A stretch of DNA of 64,000 nucleotides from Hymenobacter jejuensis. Its GTDB lineage: Bacteria; Bacteroidota; Bacteroidia; Cytophagales; Hymenobacteraceae. The stretch spans positions 1,240,001 through 1,304,000 of the forward strand of contig NZ_CP040896.1 of the NCBI RefSeq assembly GCF_006337165.1. Direction: 5' to 3'. Positions 45,629 to 54,223 of this stretch are shown piece by piece; within the stretch, counting starts at the first letter, position 1, and each line of letters begins with the position of its first letter. The notes beneath the pieces are model-generated. The model was given only the letters and a program-made list of their open reading frames with translations, was not told the DNA's origin and did no database searches. Position numbers and translations under genes: made by a program.

Positions 45629-46187
45629 GTTTTTTCTCAACGGTATCGTGGTCGTGGTCAATGGTTTCGATGTGCACGGGCTCCAGCACCTTGCCCCCGC
45701 TGGCCTCGGCCACGCGTTCGCAGAACGTGCACCAGGTTTTCTCCTGCACCCGCCGCCCAATGCCGAGCGTGTCGTAGGCAAACGAGACTAAGCCATCGCG
45801 CGAACGCGCCCAGGAGTGAATCTCAAAACGCAGGGTATCAGGCTGATTGGGCAGATGCCGGAGCGAGAAACGAATGCGCCCCGCTTCGGGGTGCCCTTCC
45901 AAAGTCACGAATTCGAAGCCCATGTTTTCCACCTTATCCACGCGCACCAAACCGTTCCAGGGGCCCAGTATTTTGATGGAAAACTCATCGCCTTCCTTGA
46001 TGAGATGCGCTTCGCCCTTCACCTTTTTGAAATCGGCCAGCAAGTCGGGCGAAAAGTGCTCGACATCGCATTTGATGGCCTCTATTAAGGCGTCAGCCGA
46101 TTGCATGGGGTGCTCGATATCGACGTAATAGCGGCGTTCAAAAAGAGCGCCGGAGCCTTCGTGAGCAGGTTGTTCGGGTTTAGCCAT
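45621..46187 (-). CDS. DUF1990-like protein, coupled to the downstream paralogue
   Basis: 188 residues. The second half (LVRVDKVENMGFEFVTLEGHPEAGRIRFSLRHLPNQPDTLRFEIHSWARSRDG, then TLGIGRRVQEKTWCTFCERV) follows the DUF1990 layout of the neighbour but is more diverged, and the N-terminus (YYVDIEHPMQSADALIEAIKCDVEHFSP) is different. It begins at ATG 46187. The stop codon overlaps the start of the next gene by 8 bp, so the pair is one translation unit. The function is unknown; a heterodimer is possible. Confidence 0.75.
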   Translation of the reverse strand: MAKPEQPAHEGSGALFERRYYVDIEHPMQSADALIEAIKCDVEHFSPDLLADFKKVKGEAHLIKEGDEFSIKILGPWNGLVRVDKVENMGFEFVTLEGHPEAGRIRFSLRHLPNQPDTLRFEIHSWARSRDGLVSFAYDTLGIGRRVQEKTWCTFCERVAEASGGKVLEPVHIETIDHDHDTVEKKHG

Positions 46188-46455
46188 GGCGGAAAGGAGG
46201 CACAACAAGTCGGCAGAAGCCGTTGCGGCGCTCTTCCATACGCATCGGGGCAAATGCGGTTTAGCAATTCTTCCCTTGGCTTTAGGCAGAAAACACATTC
46301 GCCATAACTATCTTATTGTCAAATACTTACAAACAATGAATATATTCTTGGAAACCTTCCTGCCTTCATGTACAAGAGTTGCGAAAGGCAAAAAATCGCC
46401 CTGCGCATCGCAAAACGGCGTTTTGCCGTAGGCAAAAAACCACCTTCCTCAAGCT

Positions 46456-47133
46456 ATGTATCGCCCCTACCACCCACCCGCCGACCCTATCGTTGTTCGT
46501 GAGCTGACGCGCCAGCAAGAGGAAATGCGTACCCGCGTGCGCCTCGAACCGTTGGTTGCCGAACCTACCCTTATTGCGGGCTGCGACTCCTCGTTCCCGA
46601 CGCCCGATACCATTCTTTCGGTGTTCGTGGTTCTTTCATTTCCGAAGCTGGAATTGTTGGAGAAAGTCTACCACCACGATGTGGTGGATTTGCCATACGT
46701 GCCGGGTTTTCTGGCCTTTCGCGAAGCCCCCAACCTGCTGAGAACCTACGAGAAGCTCCAGCACAAACCCGATCTGATCATGGTCGATGGGCACGGAATT
46801 GCGCATCCGCGGCGCATGGGCATCGCCTCGCATTTGGGCGTATTGCTGGACATGCCCACGCTCGGGATTGCCAAACAGCGCCTCACGGGCCGCTACGATG
46901 AACCCGCCGAAACCGCCGGCAGCCACACGCCCCTCTTGGATAAGGGCGAACTCATTGGGGAAGTACTGCGCACCAAAGACCGCGTACAGCCGGTCTTCGT
47001 TAGCCCCGGCCACCGCTGCGATCAGGTTTCGGCGATGCGCCTGGCTTGGGCCTGCACCAAAGGCTATAAGCTTCCGGAGCCTACGCGCCTTGCCGATAAA
47101 TGGACGCAGGAATTTAAGAAAGAGCTGAAATAG
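46456..47133 (+). CDS. nfi: Endonuclease V (deoxyinosine 3' endonuclease)
   Basis: 225 residues. Cuts DNA one base 3' of deoxyinosine to start repair of deaminated adenine. Catalytic and recognition motifs: D44 in AGCDSSFP, PYVPGFLAFRE with E90, and MVDGHGIAHP with D111, followed by GVLLDMPTLGIAK and VFVSPGHRCD. Start at ATG 46456. The AT-rich gap upstream holds TTATTGTCAAATACTTACAAA (46313-46333), a copy of the recurrent motif. The 3' end overlaps the convergent GluQ gene by 20 bp. Confidence 0.94.
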   Translation: MYRPYHPPADPIVVRELTRQQEEMRTRVRLEPLVAEPTLIAGCDSSFPTPDTILSVFVVLSFPKLELLEKVYHHDVVDLPYVPGFLAFREAPNLLRTYEKLQHKPDLIMVDGHGIAHPRRMGIASHLGVLLDMPTLGIAKQRLTGRYDEPAETAGSHTPLLDKGELIGEVLRTKDRVQPVFVSPGHRCDQVSAMRLAWACTKGYKLPEPTRLADKWTQEFKKELK

Positions 47134-48043
47134 CGTGCAGCATACCTGATTCTTCGAACGCGGCGCGTAAGCTTTGCAACGACTCGGCTGTGCTTGGCGG
47201 CAGCCCCAGCAAGCGGGCTACCGCTTCGTATACCGGCCGCGGCGACGTGGCTTCGCCCATAATGCCCCGATCCAGAGGGCGCTGCTGCGACTTCGAAAGC
47301 TTCTGCCCATCGGGGCCAGGCAGCAAGGGATGGTGCACAAAGTGAGTAGCCCCGAACGCGGCTGTTTCGGGCAGTTGCGCAGCAAGCCAAAGCTGTGCAG
47401 CCGTGCTGGGCAGCAGATCGTTGCCGCGCACGATGAGCGTGGTACCCAGCCGCACATCGTCCACTATTGAGCCGATCTGGTAAGCGGCTTCCCCGTCTTT
47501 TTTGCGCACCACAAAATCGCCGAGCGCCTGAGCCAACTGCACTTGCAGCGGGCCTTGCCACAGATCCTCAAACTCGACTACCAATTGTTCCGGCACATGG
47601 GCGCGCCACGCCGTGTTGGGCGCGTCAAAATCGGTGTGCGCCAAGCGACAGGTGCCAGCGTAGCGCCCATCGGCGGCGCGCGCCAGAATTTCGGTGCGCG
47701 AACAACCGCAAGCGTATAGCAGGCCGGGCACCCTGCGCAACTTGGCCAGCACTGTTTGGTATTCGCCCAAGCGATGGACCTGCGAGTACTGGCGCTCAAA
47801 ATCAGCTGGGCCGCCGGGTCCGGCATCGTAGTCTAGGCCCAACCACTTGATGGTCTGGAAGATATTTTCCAGATACGCCGACCGCAGACGTACTCGATCC
47901 AGGTCGTCGATGCGCAGGTGCAAGGTGCCGTGGGCGCGGCGGACGAGCAGCCACGTCAACACGAAATTAACGGCGTTGCCGAGGTGTAAATAGCCGCTGG
48001 GCGTGGGCGCAAGCCGCGATACAACTGGCTTATTACCAACCAT
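47114..48043 (-). CDS. gluQ: Glutamyl-Q tRNA(Asp) synthetase-like protein
   Basis: 309 residues, a truncated glutamyl-tRNA synthetase without anticodon-binding domain. It has the class I signature SRLAPTPSGYLHLGNAVN (HIGH-like) and KLSKSQQ. The cysteines in YACGCSRTE and YAGTCR fit the zinc site of the GluQRS family. GluQRS loads glutamate on the queuosine base of tRNA-Asp. The start is ATG 48043. It is convergent with endonuclease V and in tandem after the HxlR regulator gene, whose start is more than 350 bp further on. Function by family only; queuosine synthesis genes are not in the window. Confidence 0.9.
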   Translation of the reverse strand: MVGNKPVVSRLAPTPSGYLHLGNAVNFVLTWLLVRRAHGTLHLRIDDLDRVRLRSAYLENIFQTIKWLGLDYDAGPGGPADFERQYSQVHRLGEYQTVLAKLRRVPGLLYACGCSRTEILARAADGRYAGTCRLAHTDFDAPNTAWRAHVPEQLVVEFEDLWQGPLQVQLAQALGDFVVRKKDGEAAYQIGSIVDDVRLGTTLIVRGNDLLPSTAAQLWLAAQLPETAAFGATHFVHHPLLPGPDGQKLSKSQQRPLDRGIMGEATSPRPVYEAVARLLGLPPSTAESLQSLRAAFEESGMLHAISALS

Positions 48044-48056
48044 ATACGAATAAATA

Positions 48057-48419
48057 TTATTCTACCGTTTCCGCCACCCTAGCCTGATTCAGGATGTCGC
48101 GGTTGCGAACGCCCCACTCCTGAATGGCCTGCACCACCGGCTCCAGCGACAAGCCGCACTCGGTAAGGGTATATTCCACGGTGGGCGGCACAGTGGCGTA
48201 GGCTTTCCGGCTGACGATGCCGTGGCTTTCCAAATCCTTAAGCTCCTTGATGAGCATGCGCGGCGTAATGCCCGCCACATCGCGCTCCAGCACCTTAAAG
48301 CGCATGGTGCCGTGCGCAAGCAAACTATGGATGATGGCGAACTTCCATTTGCCCTCCAGCACATCCAATGTCTGTCGGAAAGGACAATCTCTGATAATTT
48401 CTATTTTTTTATTTTTCAT
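48057..48419 (-). CDS. HxlR/MarR-type winged-helix transcriptional regulator
   Basis: 120 residues, the typical HxlR size. Order: Cys12 in IIRDCPFRQTLDVLEGKWKFAIIHSLL, the core TMRFKVLERDVAGITPRMLIKELKDLESHGIVSRKAY, and the wing PTVEYTLTECGLSLEPVVQAIQEWG. The conserved Cys near the N-terminus senses electrophiles or oxidants in characterised members (YodB, HypR, QsrR type), which fits the neighbouring nitroreductase and pirins. Divergent from the pirin operon; the gap holds a nested palindrome at 48441-48477. It is followed by gluQ after 13 bp. Confidence 0.92.
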   Translation of the reverse strand: MKNKKIEIIRDCPFRQTLDVLEGKWKFAIIHSLLAHGTMRFKVLERDVAGITPRMLIKELKDLESHGIVSRKAYATVPPTVEYTLTECGLSLEPVVQAIQEWGVRNRDILNQARVAETVE

Positions 48420-48440
48420 AACTGCCTGATTACGAGCAAA

Positions 48441-48477
48441 GGTTACACAGAGTATATTGATATACATTCGTGTAACC
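48441..48477. promoter_or_regulatory. Nested palindromic operator of the HxlR/pirin divergent promoters
   Basis: Outer arms GGTTACAC (48441-48448) and GTGTAACC (48470-48477) are exact reverse complements; between them GTATA-TTGA-TATAC (48452-48465) is a second palindrome centred at the same point. HxlR regulators bind such inverted repeats and repress their own gene and the divergent one. A -7-like sequence for the regulator gene (TAACCTTTG on the minus strand, 48437-48445) overlaps the left arm. Confidence 0.7.
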
Positions 48478-48574
48478 ACTTGCAAAAGTATAGTATTGGG
48501 CGCGAACTTTGAATATACCTGCCAGCAAGTCGGGCTCAAAAGCCCGGCTGCTTACTTCGAAAATTCAACGTTTT

Positions 48575-49291
48575 ATGGCTCAGACTATCTTGCACCCGGC
48601 CGCAACCCGGGGCCACGCCAACCATGGTTGGCTGAATTCTTATCACACGTTTAGCTTCGCTAATTATCACAACCCGGCCCGCATGCACTTTGGCGCATTG
48701 CGCGTGCTCAACGACGACACAGTGGCCGGCGGCAAGGGCTTTGGGGCGCACCCGCACAACAACATGGAAATCATCTCCATCCCGCTTTCCGGCGATTTGG
48801 AGCACCAAGACAACATGGGCAACAAAGCCGTGATTCGGCAGAACGACGTGCAGGTAATGAGCGCCGGTACGGGCGTGGCGCACAGCGAAAAAAACCACAG
48901 CAGCACCGAGCAGGTTAAGTTTCTGCAAATCTGGCTGTTCCCGAACGAGGAAAATGTAAAACCCCGCTACGACCAGCAGACTTTCCGGCCCGAAGACCGC
49001 CACAACCGGCTGCAACAAGTGCTTTCGCCTTCGCCCGACGATGCAGGCGTCTGGATTCAGCAGGATGCGTGGTTTCACCTCGGCTCGCTCGACGCGGGTT
49101 TTGCTACCGAATACCAACTGAAGCGCCCCGGCAACGGCGTGTATGCTTTTGTGCTGGAAGGCGACGTCACCATCGACGGCCAAACCTTGCACCGCCGCGA
49201 CGGGTTTGGCATTTGGGAAACCGATAAGCTCCAGATCACGGCCGACAGCAACGCCGAATTGTTGTTGATGGAAGTGCCCATGGAGCTGTAG
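48575..49291 (+). CDS. Pirin family protein (copy 1)
   Basis: 238 residues of the bicupin pirin family, some members of which have quercetin 2,3-dioxygenase activity. Metal ligands are all present: H59 and H61 in FGAHPHNNMEIISIPL, H103 and E105 in GTGVAHSEKN. The C-terminal cupin (VYAFVLEGDVTIDGQTL, DGFGIWETDKLQI) lacks metal ligands as usual. First gene of a four-gene operon under the HxlR operator. Its start is ATG 48575. Confidence 0.93.
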   Translation: MAQTILHPAATRGHANHGWLNSYHTFSFANYHNPARMHFGALRVLNDDTVAGGKGFGAHPHNNMEIISIPLSGDLEHQDNMGNKAVIRQNDVQVMSAGTGVAHSEKNHSSTEQVKFLQIWLFPNEENVKPRYDQQTFRPEDRHNRLQQVLSPSPDDAGVWIQQDAWFHLGSLDAGFATEYQLKRPGNGVYAFVLEGDVTIDGQTLHRRDGFGIWETDKLQITADSNAELLLMEVPMEL

Positions 49292-49409
49292 GCCAACCCT
49301 ACGCGCCGATATACGGTAGACTTGTAGTTCTTTATTTTTCAGCTTCACTGACTTCGGCGCGGCCAGCAGTTCCGTCATGGGATGCAGGCCGCGCCGGAGC
49401 ACTTTGCAC

Positions 49410-49991
49410 ATGAAACACACCCCTGTTGTTTATCCTATTCACGAGCTCATTCGCAACCGCTGGAGCCCGCGTTCTTTTGCCAGCTATCCCGTAGCGCCCG
49501 AAACCCTAAATCAGGTATTCGAAGCTGCTTCTTGGGCCGCCAGCGCCATGAACGAGCAGCCTTGGCGCTACATCTACGCCCACCATGCCAACACCGAAGC
49601 CTTCGGCAAAATGGTGGAATGCCTGATGCCCGGCAATCGCCCTTGGGCCAAAGATGCGGCCGTGCTGATACTGGCGCTGGCCAAAACCCATTATGACAAC
49701 GGCACGCCCAACGGCGCAGCCCTACACGATTTGGGCCTTGCCAACGGCAACTTGATTTTGGAAGCGACGGCCTTGGGCCTGCACGGCCACTTTATGGGCG
49801 GCTTCGACCGGGCCAAAGCCATTGAACTTTTCCACCTGCCTGATAATCTGCAACCAGCAGTAATGATTGCTTTGGGCTATCAGGGTGAGATCGACCAACT
49901 GGACGAGCCTTTCCGAAGCCGGGAAAAGGCCGAGCGCCAACGCAAACCCCTTTCTGAATTCGTCTTTCACCAGCAATTGCCCACCGAATGA
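49410..49991 (+). CDS. Nitroreductase family protein
   Basis: 193 residues, FMN-dependent. It has RNRWSPRSFASYPVAPETLNQVFEAASWAASAMNEQPWRYIYAH at the N-terminus, supplying the phosphate and flavin contacts, and GLANGNLILEATALGLHGHFMGGFD plus IALGYQ. Such enzymes reduce nitro-aromatics or quinones with NAD(P)H. Start at ATG 49410. It overlaps the next pirin gene by four bases (ATGA at 49988), so the two are coupled. Confidence 0.92.
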   Translation: MKHTPVVYPIHELIRNRWSPRSFASYPVAPETLNQVFEAASWAASAMNEQPWRYIYAHHANTEAFGKMVECLMPGNRPWAKDAAVLILALAKTHYDNGTPNGAALHDLGLANGNLILEATALGLHGHFMGGFDRAKAIELFHLPDNLQPAVMIALGYQGEIDQLDEPFRSREKAERQRKPLSEFVFHQQLPTE

Positions 49992-50698
49992 ACCACCGCA
50001 TCACCCGAGCCAACGAACGGGGCCTCAAGGACATCGGCTGGCTCCAGAGCAACTTCACGTTTAGCTTCAGCAGTTACGCCAACCCCGAACGCAACGGCTT
50101 TGGGTTGTTGCGGGTGTTCAACGACGACTTTGTGAAGCCCGGCAACGGCTTTGGCTTGCACGCGCATGCCAACATGGAAATCATTTCCGTGATGCTGGGC
50201 GGCCGGATGAACCACATCGACAGCCTCGGCTACAAGGAAGAAGTGACCACCGACGGCGTGCAAATTATGAGTGCGGGCAGCGGCCTGCGTCACGAGGAGC
50301 ACAACATCGGCGACGACGAGGTCAATTTCCTCCAAATCTGGATTGAGCCCAAGTTGCAGAACGTTACGCCGCGCTACCAACGTCGCAGCTTCCCAGAGGC
50401 CAAGCGCAAAAACCAGCTTACGACCATCGTCAGCAACGAAGAGGGCACGGCGCATTGCTGGATTAACCAGAATGCCCGGCTTTCCCTGGGTTATTTCGAT
50501 GCCGGGCAGACGCTCACGTACGGTTTTAGCCCCTTGAACAAGCTTGTGTTTGTGTTTGTGATTACGGGCGAGCTGCTTGTAAACGGGCAAGCACTGGCCA
50601 AGCGCGACAGCATTGGCATCTGGGAAACTGACACCATTAACATCGAGTGCCCGTCGGAAGCTCGCTTTATTCTGATCGAAGCGCCTATTAATCACTAG
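49988..50698 (+). CDS. Pirin family protein (copy 2)
   Basis: 236 residues, a paralogue of the pirin at 48575. Metal ligands H58 and H60 in GLHAHANMEIISVML and H102/E104 in SGLRHEEHN are intact. It starts in the ATGA overlap with the nitroreductase stop. The two pirins share the fold and the NDDxV and FLQIW segments but are clearly diverged, so the duplication is old. Probably complements the first copy with a different substrate. Confidence 0.93.
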   Translation: MNHRITRANERGLKDIGWLQSNFTFSFSSYANPERNGFGLLRVFNDDFVKPGNGFGLHAHANMEIISVMLGGRMNHIDSLGYKEEVTTDGVQIMSAGSGLRHEEHNIGDDEVNFLQIWIEPKLQNVTPRYQRRSFPEAKRKNQLTTIVSNEEGTAHCWINQNARLSLGYFDAGQTLTYGFSPLNKLVFVFVITGELLVNGQALAKRDSIGIWETDTINIECPSEARFILIEAPINH

Positions 50699-50702
50699 CC
50701 CC

Positions 50703-51098
50703 ATGCCCACAATCACGGCGCACAGTGGTGCCGAGCATTTCCGTACTGAGATAAGCTCTGACAGCGGCCACCAGCTGCTAGCCGATGAACCGACCGACAA
50801 CGGCGGCCAAAACGCGGGCATGGCGCCGGCCGAGCTACTGGCTTCGTCGCTGGGCGCTTGCACGTGCATCACGGTGCGCATGTACGCCGCCCGTAAGCAA
50901 TGGCCCCTGCGCGGAATTGATACAACGGTGAGTTTCGAGCGCAATGCGCAGCACGTGGTTACACACCTTACCCGCCACCTGCGCCTCGACGGCGACCTGT
51001 CCGAAGAGCAGCGCCAACGGCTGCTGCAAGTCGCGAATGCCTGCCCCGTACATAAAGCGCTCACGGCGTCAGTAGCCATCGATACAGAGCTTGTATAG
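50703..51098 (+). CDS. OsmC family peroxiredoxin-like protein
   Basis: 131 residues. OsmC/Ohr fold: EHFRTEISSDSGHQLLADEP, the active-site region MAPAELLASSLGACTCITVRMYA with C53 (and C55), and ANACPVHKAL with C114. C53 and C114 sit at the positions of the peroxidatic and resolving cysteines that reduce organic peroxides. It begins 4 bp after the pirin stop and is the last gene before a strong terminator. Taken with the nitroreductase, pirins and HxlR regulator, the operon looks like an electrophile or peroxide stress response. Confidence 0.93.
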   Translation: MPTITAHSGAEHFRTEISSDSGHQLLADEPTDNGGQNAGMAPAELLASSLGACTCITVRMYAARKQWPLRGIDTTVSFERNAQHVVTHLTRHLRLDGDLSEEQRQRLLQVANACPVHKALTASVAIDTELV

Positions 51099-51120
51099 CC
51101 GCTCTGCTATTCCCTTATTT

Positions 51121-51158
51121 CCACAAAAAGGCCTTCCGAAGAGAAGGCCTTTTTGTGG
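51121..51158. terminator. Terminator closing the pirin operon
   Basis: 16-bp arms CCACAAAAAGGCCTTC and GAAGGCCTTTTTGTGG, 6-nt loop, bidirectional. Confidence 0.93.
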
Positions 51159-51232
51159 AAATAGCTTTTGAAGCTGTCTTATTTTCCAATCAGCGCCTTA
51201 GGCTTCCTAAAGAGCCTCTTCAAAACTGGCTT

Positions 51233-52276
51233 TTATATTTCAAGCCACACATCCCCGTTTATTGGGTATCCTACGCACGTCAAGGCCAGCTTCTTGGCAA
51301 GGTCTTTTTCGGTTAGCACTTCGTTGTAGGACATCCAAACCTGGCCAGCCGTACACCGGGCTACGCAACTACCGCAGCGGCCGGTTTCGCAGCTATAAGG
51401 CAGATTAATTCCGTGCTTTTTGGCCGCTTGCAGAATCGTATTCGGGTACTGCACCTGAAATTCAAGCTTCTGTTTGCGCAGATGCACAGTTACTGTATGT
51501 ACCTCTGTATCTGGAGGTTGTATTTTAGGAATTACGAGCGTATCCGTACTAAAATTCTCGCGCTTAATATTTTCAAAAGGCACGCCGGCTTCCCGCAGGC
51601 CGTACACGCACATGCGCATATATTCCGTGGGACCGCACAGATAGGCCAGCGTTTTTTCGCGTGGAGCAACGCCGAGTTTTGCAATAAATGATTTCAGCAA
51701 ATCTTTGTACAAACGCGCCTGCGCCAACACGGCGTTATTGCTGTACAAATATTCGATGCGCAGCCGTTGCGGAAATTTGGACGCTAATTGGTCAAGCTCC
51801 GCGTGAAAAATGGTTTCCTCGCGTGAGCGGTTGCTGTAAATAAGTACCGCACGCAACGTTGGATGCGCGTATAGCACCGTTTTGAGCAACGAAAATACCG
51901 GCGTAATGCCGCTACCTGCCGCCAGAAAAAATACCTGCTGATAAGCATCAATGTCAGGCGGCAAGGTGAAAAACCCGGCGGCGCCGATGGTCAGCAATTG
52001 GTCTCCGGGTTGAGCTTGGTCAATTAAGTAGCGCGAAAATGCTCCGTTAGGAATTCTTTTCACCCCGATGGCCAGAGGCTCGCCCAAAACGGGAGCCGAA
52101 ATAATGGAATACGACCGCCGAATTTCCTGCGTAGCAGTTTGCAACACAAACGTCAGGTACTGTCCCGGCTCATAGTATATCTGTTGTGCATCCGGTTCCT
52201 CGAAATAAAAGGTTTTTACATCCGCCAGTTCGCGTTTAATCTTGCTTATCGTTAGCTTATTATATAAATCATTCAT
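51233..52276 (-). CDS. PaaE-like flavin oxidoreductase with C-terminal 2Fe-2S ferredoxin domain
   Basis: 347 residues. The FAD-binding domain has RRSYSIIS, the NAD(P)H domain has FFLAAGSGITPVFSLLK and LAYLCGPTEYM, and the C-terminal plant-type ferredoxin domain carries PYSCETGRCGSCVARC with the fourth cluster cysteine in LALTCVGYP. The order FNR-then-ferredoxin is that of phenylacetate hydroxylase reductase PaaE and related hydroxylase reductases. No paa or other oxygenase genes are near. Start ATG 52276. Confidence 0.9.
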   Translation of the reverse strand: MNDLYNKLTISKIKRELADVKTFYFEEPDAQQIYYEPGQYLTFVLQTATQEIRRSYSIISAPVLGEPLAIGVKRIPNGAFSRYLIDQAQPGDQLLTIGAAGFFTLPPDIDAYQQVFFLAAGSGITPVFSLLKTVLYAHPTLRAVLIYSNRSREETIFHAELDQLASKFPQRLRIEYLYSNNAVLAQARLYKDLLKSFIAKLGVAPREKTLAYLCGPTEYMRMCVYGLREAGVPFENIKRENFSTDTLVIPKIQPPDTEVHTVTVHLRKQKLEFQVQYPNTILQAAKKHGINLPYSCETGRCGSCVARCTAGQVWMSYNEVLTEKDLAKKLALTCVGYPINGDVWLEI

Positions 52277-52320
52277 TATCAATGCATTATATAGCAAGCT
52301 ATTTTATGAAAACTACGCTG

Positions 52321-53061
52321 CTAGTGTAACGCCAACTGGCCGAGGCAATATTCCTGCATTTGCCGGGCATTGCCAATGGCTGAGGCGTCTATATCGTTGT
52401 TAAAATAAATATAGGCTTGCTGCACATCAGGAGCGCCGTTTATTTCGTCGGCAATTCGCACCAATTCTTCCTCCGAATAAGGCGATTTGTAGAGCTGCGG
52501 CACGCCGTGCAAGCGGTAATACAGCACCGAGGTATTGTGAATTATATTCGTGGGCAGATCGGGGTGGCTCATGCCACAGAAAGTGATTTTATGCTGTGCG
52601 AATGTGTTGTACACTACTTCGTTCCACCAACTAACGTGGCGAAATTCCAGCACGTTCTGATAGGCTGGATCTAAATTATCAATAATCTTTTGCAGGCGTT
52701 CTTCGGTGAATGTGGTTTTGGGTGGCAACTGAAATAATATACACCCGAGTTTTTCCTGCAAGCCCTCGGCAATGGTGCCATAAAAATCAGCAAGCAGCTG
52801 CCTAGATTCGTTGAATTGTTTGTAATGCGTAATCAGGCGCGGCGCTTTTACCGAAAAGCAGAAATCGGATGGGCTTTTTTGGTACCAATTTTCCAGAAAA
52901 GAAAGCTGCGGAAACCGATAAAAAGTAACATTAAGCTCAAGCGTTTTAAAGTGCTCGCTGTAGTAATCGAACCACTTGCGCTGTGGCAAGCCCTTGGGAT
53001 AGAACGTTTCTTTCCAATGGCGATAATGAAAACCGGAACACCCAATAAACCAGGATTTCAT
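52321..53061 (-). CDS. DUF72 domain-containing protein (copy 1)
   Basis: 246 residues, TIM-barrel DUF72 family (YecE-like). Motifs: WFIGCSGFHYRHWKETFYPKGLPQRKWFDYYSEHFKTLELNVTFYR, FSVKAPRLITHYKQF, FQLPPKTTFTEERLQ, LEFRHVSWW, and YYRLHGVPQLY. Biochemical function unknown. The start is ATG 53061. About 45 bp separate it from the downstream oxidoreductase on the same strand, so co-transcription is possible. A second copy lies at 54224-54967. Confidence 0.9.
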   Translation of the reverse strand: MKSWFIGCSGFHYRHWKETFYPKGLPQRKWFDYYSEHFKTLELNVTFYRFPQLSFLENWYQKSPSDFCFSVKAPRLITHYKQFNESRQLLADFYGTIAEGLQEKLGCILFQLPPKTTFTEERLQKIIDNLDPAYQNVLEFRHVSWWNEVVYNTFAQHKITFCGMSHPDLPTNIIHNTSVLYYRLHGVPQLYKSPYSEEELVRIADEINGAPDVQQAYIYFNNDIDASAIGNARQMQEYCLGQLALH

Positions 53062-53338
53062 ACAGCTAAGAGACGTTTGCGAGCTTACCTCTATACGGGT
53101 ATTTCTTGGCAGCCGGCTATTTAATTCAGAAGCAGATGAGCAGGATATGGCGCAACAGATCTTACATAAGCAATTGATTATTAATCAAATATAAATACCT
53201 GCCCATTTAACATGCCGTGGCTTTCCAGCGTAGATAATCTTTTCGCCTGCCAGTTTTCGTTTTCTGTTTTACGCTTCGTCGTATAAGGAGCAGATGCAGC
53301 CAGCGCGGGTGCATTCCGCCACCCCAAAGCCACAAAAA

Positions 53339-53566
53339 ATGACATCCATAAAGAAATTCACTGTGGGCGACAGCGTCGTGCTGAAGCAGCAAGAAGACGC
53401 TGTATTTGAAGTAGTTGCTACCAAATCGCAGGCGCACACAAGCCCCGAGGGCGACGCTGTTTCCGTACCGCCGGGCTATGATTATGTGCTGCGCCCTTTC
53501 GATCCGGCAGCGCATTCGGCGCCGTACGCGTATGCCAAAGCCGACGAAATTGATGTGGCCATGTAG
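53339..53566 (+). CDS. Small conserved-looking hypothetical protein
   Basis: 75 residues: MTSIKKFTVGDSVVLKQQEDAVFEVVATKS, then VPPGYDYVLRPFDPAAHSAPYAYAKADEIDVAM. The first half has the small beta-barrel look of DUF2158- or KOW-like proteins (vGDxVxLK), but no family is assigned. Cytoplasmic. Start at ATG 53339; an upstream in-frame ATG at 53294 is less likely. It lies between the two DUF72 genes, on the opposite strand. Confidence 0.6.
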   Translation: MTSIKKFTVGDSVVLKQQEDAVFEVVATKSQAHTSPEGDAVSVPPGYDYVLRPFDPAAHSAPYAYAKADEIDVAM

Positions 53567-53666
53567 CGCCAGCTTACAGCCGCGCCGTATTTTCTTTTGC
53601 GTAAACTTAATGACGCGCTAGCCGCCGCGTACCAGCCGAATATTCTCTCCGAATTCAATTCACTCA

Positions 53667-54218
53667 ATGGAAAATCCGCGCATTTTTACAGCCAACAGCG
53701 AAGCCGAAATATGGCAGCAAGTAACCGCCGACATGGCCCTGCAAGGCGAGATTTATGAGTACTCTGCGCAGCTAAACCAGGGAAAGCAACAGATTCTGCT
53801 GGATATCGACATTGATTTGGGCGGCGGCTTCGAGAGCGGGTTTGAAAGCACCACGCTTACGGCGCGCGTGTCGGATGACGTAGCGCTGCGATTTGCCATT
53901 CACGAGCAGGATTGGGTGAGTGAGTTGGGCAAATTGCTGGGGCTGGAAGACATTGAAATCGGTTACCCGGATTTCGACGAAGCTTTTATCATCAAAACCA
54001 ACGAGCCCGCAACGCTACACACGCTGTTTGCCGATGGCAACCTGCGCGCTATTCTGCTGAATCACAAAGGCTTTGAGCTGACGCTGGCGCCCGAGACGCA
54101 TCACTCGGAAACGGATATTGTCCTGCGCTTCAGCAAAGACGAAGGCATAGTCGAAGCCGCCGATTTACAGCAACTCTATCACCTGATGTACGCCTTGCTG
54201 GAACGGCTTAATCCATAA
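53667..54218 (+). CDS. Hypothetical acidic protein
   Basis: 183 residues, strongly acidic, no signal peptide or membrane segment. Regular alternation of strands and helices (IFTANSEAEIWQQVTADMALQG, QQILLDIDIDLGGG, TLTARVSDDVALRFAIHEQDWVSELGKLLGLEDIEIGYPDFDEAFIIKTNEPATL, then LYHLMYALLERLNP). I do not recognise a family. Start at ATG 53667, 100 bp after the small gene. It is convergent with the second DUF72 gene, ending six bases from its stop. Confidence 0.65.
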   Translation: MENPRIFTANSEAEIWQQVTADMALQGEIYEYSAQLNQGKQQILLDIDIDLGGGFESGFESTTLTARVSDDVALRFAIHEQDWVSELGKLLGLEDIEIGYPDFDEAFIIKTNEPATLHTLFADGNLRAILLNHKGFELTLAPETHHSETDIVLRFSKDEGIVEAADLQQLYHLMYALLERLNP

Positions 54219-54223
54219 CGGAT

